This document shows positions 1-6,775 of a stretch of DNA of 64,000 nucleotides, piece by piece. This DNA comes from Thiothrix subterranea (GTDB lineage Bacteria > Pseudomonadota > Gammaproteobacteria > Thiotrichales > Thiotrichaceae), in the NCBI RefSeq assembly GCF_016772315.1, contig NZ_CP053482.1, forward strand, positions 1,798,001 to 1,862,000, given 5' to 3'. Position numbers and translations under genes: made by a program. Each line of letters starts with the position of its first letter. The first letter of the stretch is position 1. Under the pieces are notes generated by a model that saw nothing but the letters and a program-made list of their open reading frames with translations, did no database searches and was not told where the DNA came from.

Positions 1-1
1 G

Positions 2-313
2 ATCAATGACTTGCTCATCACACTTTGCTAACACGTTTTGTGCTGTATCCGTTGCGACATCATCCGCCGCACCTAACAAATGGGAAAGAAAAACAGCAAA
101 GGACGATTTTCCAGAACCGTATGGCCCCATTAACGTCCACGCACGCGGCATACTGCTTACTGTTGTAATCGTATCGCCTATACGTGCCAACGTATCTAAA
201 GCGCGGGTTGTGGGAATATATGCCTTTACGACAGCGACGGAATCAGCGTCACGTTCGAGGTTAATGGATCGCGTGTAGTTGATATTTACCTGTATTTTTT
301 CAACCAAGCTCAT
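2..313 (-). CDS. P-loop ATPase, N-terminal part (cut by window edge)
   Basis: Only the first 104 residues are inside the window; the gene runs on to the left. A Walker A motif (GPYGSGKSS) lies at residues 63-71, after an N-terminal stretch rich in charged residues and an Ala/Thr-rich helix. The ATG overlaps the stop of the DUF4007 gene in an ATGA arrangement, so the two are almost certainly co-translated. The glycine-rich loop shows nucleotide binding; the substrate and the exact family cannot be told from this fragment. Next to DUF4007, and across a short gap from a phosphorothioate-reader-like gene, it is probably the motor or switch of a defence system. That role is inference from context. 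Confidence 0.75.
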   Translation of the reverse strand, partial: MSLVEKIQVNINYTRSINLERDADSVAVVKAYIPTTRALDTLARIGDTITTVSSMPRAWTLMGPYGSGKSSFAVFLSHLLGAADDVATDTAQNVLAKCDEQVID

Positions 314-1245
314 GCTGCTGCCTCATAAATATTGTATTGTGCATAGTATTCTTTCAAGAAAATCATAGGATCAATGATTATATCCTGTGTTTTGTAAAGC
401 CGATTCACACCTGCACTTTCACTGAAATAAAATACATTATTTTTCCGTTGTTTTAATTGTTCTAATTTGAATAGAAAAGCATTCTCAGTCAGGCAAAAAA
501 CTGCACCTGGTGCAGGATAATCGCTTTTGCCGTACATCAAATCTTCAATAGCTAAAGAGGTTTGCTTAGTGGCATTGAAAAGTGAAGCAACCGCATAAGC
601 CACTATTTCAATGGGTAGATGATCTTGCTCCCCAATTTGAACTTTGTGAGTTTTACCATCAGGCAATAGAGAAAGCAGTTTAAGCGTCGTAAAGGGTGCA
701 TCCAGCAATTCATCCGACACCTGCTTTGTCTTGCTAGGACGAGCATCCGAATACATCCGCAAAGTGACAACGGCATCGTTCTTCAGGGTATTTTTAGAGT
801 ATTTTCCGCTTGCCTGTTGCTTCAAAAAGTCTGCTAAGGCTTCGGTTGCCTCCGCTGTCGTAAACTCAGGCTTGTGGTAACGATTGAACAACCAATAGGA
901 ACAGGTCGCCACTTCGGGATTACTTGCCATCTGCCAATGAAGCAGCCAAATTGTTGCCTCATCTTCCAGATACGGGTCACAACCTGCATTCTCATCAAAA
1001 ATGAAGTCACCTAACGGCGTAGGTCGATAACCATCCTCACATTTTTCAAGAATCTGTGCTGCTTGCGCCCAATAGCGAATAGCATTCACCATATTCTTAC
1101 CAACGCCAAGCCTGACCGTTGCATCATCAGCGTCAAACACGCCAGCATCATTCTTCACTTCTTGATAGGCTTTCGTTAGCCAGCTATAGCGCATTGAAAA
1201 TGTTTCATGCCTGCCAAAAGCCACTCTTTTAGGATTAAATTTCAT
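310..1245 (-). CDS. DUF4007 family protein
   Basis: A 311-residue protein whose N-terminus (FGRHETFSMRYSWLTKAY, then the G-V-G-K-N-M-V block) matches my recollection of DUF4007. That family is of unknown biochemical function and from memory is often found near PAPS-reductase/DndC-like and other DNA-modification or defence genes. No catalytic motif is evident; the N-terminal part looks like a helical, wHTH-like fold. The start overlaps the upstream small gene by 4 bases and the stop overlaps the downstream ATPase by 4 bases, giving a tight three-gene operon. Membership is fairly sure; any role in phosphorothioation or its sensing is inference. Confidence 0.8.
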   Translation of the reverse strand: MKFNPKRVAFGRHETFSMRYSWLTKAYQEVKNDAGVFDADDATVRLGVGKNMVNAIRYWAQAAQILEKCEDGYRPTPLGDFIFDENAGCDPYLEDEATIWLLHWQMASNPEVATCSYWLFNRYHKPEFTTAEATEALADFLKQQASGKYSKNTLKNDAVVTLRMYSDARPSKTKQVSDELLDAPFTTLKLLSLLPDGKTHKVQIGEQDHLPIEIVAYAVASLFNATKQTSLAIEDLMYGKSDYPAPGAVFCLTENAFLFKLEQLKQRKNNVFYFSESAGVNRLYKTQDIIIDPMIFLKEYYAQYNIYEAAA

Positions 1246-1457
1246 GCAGATATTCGCTTTTCATTTACTTTTTCTTCTGGAATGACGGGTGTAGCCAGTG
1301 ATAACGTAAGCTGTTGCCTGCCTTTAAGGAAAGACTCGACATTTTCCAAAAACCAGCTTTTCAAACTGACATTATTCATCATAAGCTGTTCATATAGTTC
1401 TTGTTTTGTTTCTGGATTTATTTCAATGACAATCCTGCCACTCACACCTCTTGCCAT
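1242..1457 (-). CDS. Small putative DNA-binding protein (ribbon-helix-helix-like)
   Basis: Seventy-one residues beginning MARGVSGRIVIEINPETK. A short beta strand followed by two predicted helices fits a ribbon-helix-helix or antitoxin-like fold, but there is no firm family match. The start at 1457 is chosen because a GGAG Shine-Dalgarno sits about 9 bases upstream; a longer form starting at 1493 has no such site. It is the first gene of the operon with DUF4007 and the ATPase. A likely role is autoregulation of the divergent promoter region, where an inverted repeat lies at 1499-1512. Function is inferred only. Confidence 0.55.
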   Translation of the reverse strand: MARGVSGRIVIEINPETKQELYEQLMMNNVSLKSWFLENVESFLKGRQQLTLSLATPVIPEEKVNEKRISA

Positions 1458-1498
1458 ACTATTTTGCTCCATTGGCACTATGTCACATAACACGTTTA

Positions 1499-1512
1499 GT
1501 GTAACATTACAC
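1499..1512. promoter_or_regulatory. Inverted repeat, candidate operator
   Basis: GTGTAA and TTACAC arms separated by two bases lie between the divergent small DNA-binding gene (minus) and the SBD-like gene (plus). A second GTAACA half-site follows at about 1521-1526. Position and symmetry suggest an operator for both directions. No binding protein is proven. Confidence 0.4.
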
Positions 1513-1577
1513 AGATAACAGTAACATTCAAATTAGCTGTTTTTTTAACAAAAAATAAACCTTAAAAAGTGAAGCTA

Positions 1578-2060
1578 ATGATTCCACAAAGATTTCTCAA
1601 CTACGTTTCCGACATGAATACATGGTACGCCGATGGACGACGCGAACCACAAAAGCCACTTCTACTATTGCTGGCATTAGCACGGGTACAAGCCGGAAAA
1701 CCCCGCCTAATGGCTTTCGATGAAATCGAGGAAAAGCTGCAACAAGTCATTGAAGACTTCGGCCCCAACCGTCCACCTCATCCAGAATACCCTTTTTGGC
1801 ACTTACACTCAGAAAAAATCTGGGAAATTCCGCAAAGTCACACCGTCCCCACCACAAAATCCGGCAGTGCCAGCAGAAAATACCTCCGCGACCACAAAAT
1901 ACAAGGTGGCTTTAGCATGGAAGCATTTGACTTGCTCACCGCTGATCCTGAACTGCTGGAACAGGCGGCAATGATCTTGCTAGACGACAACTATCCCTCC
2001 TCAATCCACCAAGACGTGTTGGATGGCGTGGGGCTGGAAATAGACGTGACTTCGACTTAA
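1578..2060 (+). CDS. Phosphorothioated-DNA-binding (SBD) protein lacking the HNH nuclease
   Basis: About 160 residues resembling the sulfur-binding domain of ScoMcrA-type restriction enzymes: an N-terminal helix, KPLLLLLALARVQAG, then PEYPFWHL and IWEI, and a C-terminal block (LLDDNYPSSIHQDVLDGVGL) that in full enzymes leads directly into the HNH domain. Here the reading frame stops 11 residues later, with no Cys/His/Asn nuclease motif and none recognisable just downstream. Either it is a stand-alone reader of phosphorothioate DNA or a remnant. The frame is open and well kept, which favours a working protein. An in-frame GTG at 1569 is an alternative start. It is divergent from the DUF4007/ATPase operon. 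Confidence 0.65.
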   Translation: MIPQRFLNYVSDMNTWYADGRREPQKPLLLLLALARVQAGKPRLMAFDEIEEKLQQVIEDFGPNRPPHPEYPFWHLHSEKIWEIPQSHTVPTTKSGSASRKYLRDHKIQGGFSMEAFDLLTADPELLEQAAMILLDDNYPSSIHQDVLDGVGLEIDVTST

Positions 2061-2110
2061 GCCCAGCCCTTGGCGTATACTCATCCCATACACACAGACA
2101 GGTAAGTGCC

Positions 2111-2326
2111 ATGCAAACGTTTGACCAAATTATCCGCCAGACACGCACCTTGCCGGAGAATATCCAGCAAGAAATACTGCATTTCGTAGAATTCATGCTT
2201 GCTAAATATCAAGCACCTGTTACCGCCGCAAAGCCCGCGAGTTCCACCCCATTTGCTATCTACCAAACGCTAGATTTGGGAGTCGGTGGATACGCACAAT
2301 TTCCTTCCAACCGTGCCAAACGTTGA
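2111..2326 (+). CDS. DUF2281/VapB-like antitoxin, no partner toxin
   Basis: Seventy-one residues. The N-terminus (I-I-R-Q-T-R-T-L-P-E-N-I-Q-Q-E-I-L-H-F-V-E-F-M) is typical of the small DUF2281 helical antitoxins, which normally sit before a PIN toxin gene. The C-terminal half is low in structure, as expected for a toxin-binding tail. A purine-rich AGGTAAG lies just upstream of the ATG. No toxin follows: the next gene is the convergent HIT gene 3 bases away. It is therefore an orphan antitoxin, either a relic or an anti-addiction gene. Confidence 0.65.
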   Translation: MQTFDQIIRQTRTLPENIQQEILHFVEFMLAKYQAPVTAAKPASSTPFAIYQTLDLGVGGYAQFPSNRAKR

Positions 2327-2329
2327 CCG

Positions 2330-2716
2330 TCATTCCCAATACACCGCCTTTTCAGGAAAAATCCATCGCACCCCACCACGCGGATCAGCCTGATCGCCCA
2401 CATAACGCGGCATCACATGCACATGCAGGTGAAACACCGTTTGCCCTGCCGCCTCCCCAACATTCACCCCGATGTTATAGCCTGCGGGCTGGTGTTGGGT
2501 ATCCAATTGCTGCTTGGTGAGATGCAGCAATTCATGCAAAGCGTTGAATTCTTCAGCCGTGAGTTCAAACAGTGAAGCCACATGACGCTTCGGAATAATC
2601 AGCGAATGCCCCAACGACACCGGAAAACGGTCACGAATGACCACATGAAACGCATTTTCCGCCACAATATCCGCCGCCGCGAGTTGGCAGAACGGGCAAA
2701 AGGATGCAGTGGTCAT
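2330..2716 (-). CDS. HIT family nucleotide hydrolase
   Basis: A 128-residue histidine triad protein. The HIT signature HLHVHVMPR lies near residue 97 and supplies the catalytic histidines used to hydrolyse nucleotide phosphoramidates or dinucleoside polyphosphates. An N-terminal CPFC pair, common in the Hint/Fhit-like branch of bacterial HIT proteins, may bind zinc. The length is normal for the family. It is transcribed alone, converging on the orphan DUF2281 gene. The precise substrate cannot be read from the sequence. Confidence 0.9.
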   Translation of the reverse strand: MTTASFCPFCQLAAADIVAENAFHVVIRDRFPVSLGHSLIIPKRHVASLFELTAEEFNALHELLHLTKQQLDTQHQPAGYNIGVNVGEAAGQTVFHLHVHVMPRYVGDQADPRGGVRWIFPEKAVYWE

Positions 2717-2799
2717 GCGATTACTCCTTAGAAACCCAAAAGATTCCTGAAAAATAAGATGTTATACTTTTCACATAGCAGCAACCACAGGTGATGACC

Positions 2800-3018
2800 A
2801 TGAACGCACTCAGAAATCATGTATTGCAAGAAGTTGCCCGGCTTGACCTTAAAAGCCTGTTGGCAATCCAATCTGTTATGGATGCTTTGAAAAAACCAAC
2901 CACAGTTTCCATCCACAATAAACGCGGCGTTGCAGCAGCCCGTTGCCGCCAGATACTTGCCAAACTCCCCGGCAGTTTGAGCCAAACAATCCACGAAGAA
3001 CGGGAAGACCGCGTGTGA
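2800..3018 (+). CDS. Antitoxin of a PIN-domain toxin-antitoxin pair
   Basis: About 72 residues, mostly helical at the N-terminus (L-R-N-H-V-L-Q-E-V-A-R-L) with a basic central segment and a charged tail. The start at 2800 is favoured by AGGTG seven bases upstream; ATG 2794 and GTG 2791 are also possible. The last codon and stop overlap the start of the PIN toxin gene (GTGA), the usual arrangement for translational coupling in VapBC-type modules. It should bind and neutralise the toxin and repress the operon. The family of the antitoxin itself is not recognised with certainty. Confidence 0.7.
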   Translation: MNALRNHVLQEVARLDLKSLLAIQSVMDALKKPTTVSIHNKRGVAAARCRQILAKLPGSLSQTIHEEREDRV

Positions 3019-3455
3019 ACCTATTTTTTGACACTTCAGCTCTCGTCAAATATTTCCATCTCGAAGCAGGCACTGCCCAAGTCGTCAGCTTGATGGATGA
3101 CCCTACCAATGAAATCTGGGTATCCGATTTGGCAAGGATTGAGTTTATTAGTGCGCTTTACCGCAAGTTTCGCCGGGGCGATATTGACGATCTGCAACTT
3201 CAGGAAACGCTCTCGACATTTGATCTGGAATGGGTGCAAATGAACAGGCAACCCATAAGTGATGCAGTGATTGAGCAAGCAGACCAACTCATGCGACAAA
3301 AAGCTAGGCAGTACGGTTTACGCGCCCTAGATGCCATCCAGCTTGCCAGCTTCAAGCTATTGGCTGAAGATAATTGGTCATTCGTTGTTGCGGATGGAAT
3401 CTTAGCGGATACTGCGACATCTGAAAGCCTTGCCGTGATCAGAGTTGCCTGTTAA
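3015..3455 (+). CDS. PIN-domain ribonuclease toxin (VapC-like)
   Basis: A 146-residue PIN protein. It begins with a beta strand ending in the first catalytic aspartate (FFDTSALVK), and carries an acidic residue in ARIEF, the central aspartate in RALDAIQLA, and a final aspartate in FVVADG. This is the full acidic set expected of a Mg-dependent RNase. The GTG start overlaps the antitoxin stop. Such toxins cleave tRNA or rRNA when the labile antitoxin is lost. Nothing looks broken, so the pair is probably active. Confidence 0.85.
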   Translation: MNLFFDTSALVKYFHLEAGTAQVVSLMDDPTNEIWVSDLARIEFISALYRKFRRGDIDDLQLQETLSTFDLEWVQMNRQPISDAVIEQADQLMRQKARQYGLRALDAIQLASFKLLAEDNWSFVVADGILADTATSESLAVIRVAC

Positions 3456-3545
3456 TACCCATCGCACCGTTGAATTCTTCAGCCCTTTGCCTGAAAAGAT
3501 ACTACACTATGCTTTTTACCGACAAAGCATTAGAATAGTGTCTTT

Positions 3546-3869
3546 ATGAATGACTTGGCAGACCGGCGCAAAGCTATCCTCTTCCCCAAGCAGCAAAAAA
3601 TCCTGCGTACCTTGGGAGAAAATATCAAGTTGGCACGCAAACGCCGCCAGCTTACCCAGAAACTGATCAGCGAACGCACCGGTATCAGCCCCATCACCTT
3701 GCGTAAAATCGAAAAGGGAGATGCTGGAGTTTCCATCGGTCACTACCTGACTATGTTGGCAGCACTGAATCTGGCGGAAGACCTTGCCAACGTAGCGCAG
3801 GATGATGAATTTGGGCGCAAATTGCAGGACGCTAAATTGCTGGGTGCTGACAAGAAGGGCGGAAAATAA
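3546..3869 (+). CDS. XRE-family HTH regulator (HipB-like), orphan
   Basis: A 107-residue protein with one Cro/CI-type helix-turn-helix at about residues 24-75 (L-G-E-N-I-K-L-A-R-K-R-R, then Q-L-T-Q-K-L-I-S-E-R-T-G-I-S, then T-L-R-K-I-E-K-G). The layout, with a short flexible C-terminus ending in lysines and glycines, is like HipB-type antitoxins. No hipA follows; the next 370 bases are non-coding. It is either a solo regulator or the survivor of a lost toxin-antitoxin operon. Confidence 0.75.
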   Translation: MNDLADRRKAILFPKQQKILRTLGENIKLARKRRQLTQKLISERTGISPITLRKIEKGDAGVSIGHYLTMLAALNLAEDLANVAQDDEFGRKLQDAKLLGADKKGGK

Positions 3870-4243
3870 ATAGCCAAAAAAGTGAAAAGCGTTAGCCAAT
3901 AATAGCCATAATTAGCCAATACGCACACATTCCGTATCGTTAAGAAGCACCTGCACCTCCTAATTGTTTAATTAAAGACCATTATAGAGCTTTCCATTGC
4001 TGTGCTGTGTCGTTGATCTTCTCAAAAATCGCGTTTTTTGAGAAGATGCCAAAGAACATACACCAAAATCGCGTGTTTTTGAGAAGATGATTACCTGAAC
4101 AAAGCCTTGGTGGATTTGCTGTTCAATATTCCCAAAATGACAACCGACTAATACGCCCCAATCCGATAAGTACGGGAACTTGCAACGCCAACCGTTACCA
4201 GCCACATTGCACCCCAGCAAACCGATACAGGAAACCCCAGCTC
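3870..4243. other. AT-rich intergenic region with a long palindrome
   Basis: About 370 bases without a convincing gene. Near the start are three close copies of an AGCCA(A)TAAT-like word (about 3892-3920), possibly operator sites for the neighbouring XRE protein. The palindrome at 4016-4047 and a partial direct copy of its right half at about 4065-4089 fill the middle. The remainder leads to the DUF2237 gene and shows no clear feature. Confidence 0.5.
4016..4047. repeat. 13-bp perfect inverted repeat
   Basis: Arms ATCTTCTCAAAAA and TTTTTGAGAAGAT enclose a 6-base loop. The right arm and loop recur 41 bases further on at 4065-4089. A stem ending in A/T runs could act as a terminator in either direction, but no gene runs into it directly, so a miniature mobile-element relic is also possible. 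Confidence 0.5.
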
Positions 4244-4615
4244 ATGTACGAATCCCTCAATGTTTTAGGCACAGCACTGGAAGAATGCAGCACCCAACCC
4301 ATCACCGGCTTTTTCCGCGATGGCTCCTGCAATACCCACAAACAAGACGTTGGCTCGCACACCGTGTGCGCAGTCATGACGCAAGCCTTCCTCGAATTCA
4401 GCCGCTCACAAGGCAACGACCTAATGACACCCGTGCCAGAATACGGTTTCCCCGGCTTGAAACCGGGCGACCAATGGTGTTTGTGTGCCGCCCGTTGGCG
4501 CGAAGCTTTTGACGCGGGTAAAGCCCCACGGGTACGGGTGCTGGCAACCCATCAAGACTGCTTACGCATCCTCGATTTGGCAGACTTAAAACAACACGCG
4601 GTTGATTTGTCTTAA
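4244..4615 (+). CDS. DUF2237 family protein
   Basis: A 123-residue protein with the conserved pattern of DUF2237 (COG3651): NVLGTALEECS, TGFFRDGSC, GSHTVCAVMT, EFSRSQGNDLMTP, FPGLKPGDQWCLCAARW. The family is widespread, short and of unknown function; several conserved cysteines suggest metal or redox chemistry. Length and motifs look complete. It converges on the GIDE-type gene with a 4-base overlap at the stops. No operon partner gives a clue to its role. Confidence 0.85.
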   Translation: MYESLNVLGTALEECSTQPITGFFRDGSCNTHKQDVGSHTVCAVMTQAFLEFSRSQGNDLMTPVPEYGFPGLKPGDQWCLCAARWREAFDAGKAPRVRVLATHQDCLRILDLADLKQHAVDLS

Positions 4616-5544
4616 CGGATATGCGCCGCCGCCATCAGCCCCCACCAAGCCAGCGTATGCAACCACGCCGCCCACTGGTAACGCCGCGCTAATTGTTCCG
4701 GCGGAATATTCGTGATCAAAAAAAGCTGCCCTGCCTGCGCCCCTGACATCACGTGCGTACCCGGCAGGCGTTGTTGCGCACGAATATCCGCATCCACCCA
4801 CTGTTGTGCCGCAGCCAGCACAGTCTGCCATTCGTCTGGGTCGATTTGCCCATTGCCATCCGCATCGAAATTCTGCAATAAGGTGTGATCATCGCGTTTC
4901 CAATCCGCCAGCAATACCGCCAAGCGTTCACGCCGTTCTTGCGACACATTGCTGTGCGCATGGCGTTGGGTGCGCAATTCGCCCAAGGCATACAAGGTTT
5001 GTCCGGGGTAAATCGCGTGCAATAAAAACAGATGGTTGTCACCCGTGCGCGTCACAATTTCCGCCTCCTGCGGGTACAATAAACAGCGCCCAAACGCATC
5101 CTCCAACAAAAACGGCTGGTCTTCCACGTAACCCGGCAACCACACCGTCACCGGCAAATGCGGCAAACCACGGGAACTTTCACCCTCCGGCAATGCTGCC
5201 GTGCCGGACAATTCCACATAACCTTGCGCACTGCTGCTCAGCCGTGAAGTAGGCGTATCCACAATCAAGCGATAGCGCCGGTACAAGCCCAACGCAAACC
5301 ACAAACTCCCCAATGCAGGCAACAACAACCATTCCCGCCCCGCTTGCTCTGCCAGCAAAAAGCACCCCGCAGCCCCAAACAACGCGAACCGCCAGGTGCT
5401 GGCAAGGTTCATCAACCCGCCCTTGCGTAATACCGCAAAGCGCTGATTTTGCGCGACGTTATACCAATTGATGCCATCCGCATCGCCTGCAAATGGCGCA
5501 ACCGGTTCAGGTTCCGGCAGTAAATTGCGCAGCCACATCCACAT
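4612..5544 (-). CDS. GIDE-like membrane protein with an EF-hand
   Basis: A 310-residue protein with two hydrophobic segments near residues 53-88, a middle region like the GIDE domain of bacterial homologues of mitochondrial E3 ligase MULAN, and a hydrophobic C-terminal helix at about 288-305. A canonical EF-hand loop (D227, D229, N231, Q233, D235, E238) lies between them and should bind calcium. The gene overlaps the end of lemA by 38 bases, and LemA-GIDE pairing is common. The pair probably works at the cell envelope. The EF-hand is the unusual part. No RING domain is present, so ubiquitin-like activity is not implied. Confidence 0.7.
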   Translation of the reverse strand: MWMWLRNLLPEPEPVAPFAGDADGINWYNVAQNQRFAVLRKGGLMNLASTWRFALFGAAGCFLLAEQAGREWLLLPALGSLWFALGLYRRYRLIVDTPTSRLSSSAQGYVELSGTAALPEGESSRGLPHLPVTVWLPGYVEDQPFLLEDAFGRCLLYPQEAEIVTRTGDNHLFLLHAIYPGQTLYALGELRTQRHAHSNVSQERRERLAVLLADWKRDDHTLLQNFDADGNGQIDPDEWQTVLAAAQQWVDADIRAQQRLPGTHVMSGAQAGQLFLITNIPPEQLARRYQWAAWLHTLAWWGLMAAAHIR

Positions 5545-6088
5545 CCGCGATTTCCTCAGACTTGAAACTCAACAAACGGAAGGGCTTAAAACTGAACGAT
5601 TTGGCAATGATCAAATCAGGAAATTGTTCCATGCGGGTGTTATTGAGCGCGGCAGAATCGTTATAAAACTCGCGGCGATCCGCAATGCTGTCTTCCAAAC
5701 CGGTAATGCGTTCGCGCAAATGCTGGAATGACTCGCTGGCTTTGAGTTCGGGGTAAGCTTCTGCCACCGCAAACAAATTTCCCAACCCAATGCGCAAAGC
5801 ATTATCGGCGGCTTCCAACGCCCCCATATTGCCAAATTGCATCGCACTGACCACGCGGTTACGCGCTTCCATCACCGTTTGCAGCGTGGTTTGTTCGTAA
5901 GCCATGTGTTCTTTGCAGACTGCAATCAGCTTGGGTAACTCGGTATTGCGTTGCTTTAGCAATACTTCCATATTGCTCCACGCTTTTTCGGCATTGTTTT
6001 TGAGTAACACCAATTGGTTGTATAACAGGATGCCCCATAACAGCAGGCCACCCAACAGGGCGAAGAAGATAATGAGTCCGGTATTCAT
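5507..6088 (-). CDS. lemA: LemA family protein
   Basis: A 193-residue protein with one N-terminal membrane helix (residues 2-24) and the LemA core: YNQLVLLKNNAEKAWSNMEVLLKQRNTELPKL, followed by long helices and a conserved LRERITGLEDSIADRREFYNDSAALNN segment (shown in parts). LemA proteins are anchored helical-bundle proteins of uncertain role at the inner membrane. It is the first gene of a two-gene operon with the GIDE-like gene, whose start lies inside lemA. Confidence 0.9.
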   Translation of the reverse strand: MNTGLIIFFALLGGLLLWGILLYNQLVLLKNNAEKAWSNMEVLLKQRNTELPKLIAVCKEHMAYEQTTLQTVMEARNRVVSAMQFGNMGALEAADNALRIGLGNLFAVAEAYPELKASESFQHLRERITGLEDSIADRREFYNDSAALNNTRMEQFPDLIIAKSFSFKPFRLLSFKSEEIADVDVAAQFTAGT

Positions 6089-6202
6089 GGCGTTATTTTT
6101 ATCAATAGTTTTTCGGATTACCCCAGTCTAGCAGCTAGTGGCAGGTGCTCCAACGTGGTATAGATGAGCGGCTATCGTCACAGCAAAACCGAGGAGGACA
6201 TC

Positions 6203-6745
6203 ATGCAAACCCTATTGAAATTCTGGCTGGCCTTAGTGTGCCTACTACCGTTGGTCGGTCACAGCGCCGATCAGTTTCCCGCCCAACAAACCTTTGCCGG
6301 GCAAACCTTGACCTTGAATGGCAAAGGCGTGCGCACCAAGGCATTTTTCACCCTCTACAACGCCGGTTTGTATGTGCAGGAAAAAAGCACCGATGCCAAC
6401 GCCATCCTCAACAGCAATCTGCCCAGCGCCATGCGTTTAGAAATCACCTCCGCCATGATCACCAGTGAAAACATGGAATCGGCCGTGCGCGAAGGCTTTA
6501 AACACTCCAGCAATGACCCCGCTATCGAACCCCGCATCGAACAATTAATCGCCGTCTTCAAAGAGGCGATCAAGGAAGGCGATGTCTATGATTTGATCTA
6601 CACCCCCAACACGCTTGCCATTATCAAGAATGGGCAACCGGCTGCCACGATTGCTGGGCATGATTTCAAACGCGCACTGTTTGGCATTTGGTTGGGGGAA
6701 AGGCCAGTGCAAGCGGGTTTGAAAAAAGCGTTGTTGGGGAAGTAG
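6203..6745 (+). CDS. Secreted chalcone-isomerase-like protein
   Basis: A 180-residue protein with a signal peptide (MQTLLKFWLALVCLLPLVGHSA) and a chalcone-isomerase-fold domain: FAGQTLTLNGKGVRTKAFF, LYNAGLYV, then a C-terminal F-x-x-A-L-F-G-I-W-L-G motif. Bacterial members are periplasmic, probably bind fatty acids or other hydrophobic ligands, and are not plant-type isomerases. The start at 6203 is chosen for the strong GAGGAGG Shine-Dalgarno; an earlier in-frame ATG at 6164 would hide the signal peptide. It stands alone, convergent with relA. Confidence 0.8.
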   Translation: MQTLLKFWLALVCLLPLVGHSADQFPAQQTFAGQTLTLNGKGVRTKAFFTLYNAGLYVQEKSTDANAILNSNLPSAMRLEITSAMITSENMESAVREGFKHSSNDPAIEPRIEQLIAVFKEAIKEGDVYDLIYTPNTLAIIKNGQPAATIAGHDFKRALFGIWLGERPVQAGLKKALLGK

Positions 6746-6775
6746 CACGCGCTCAACCCCAACCTTACGCCTCAC

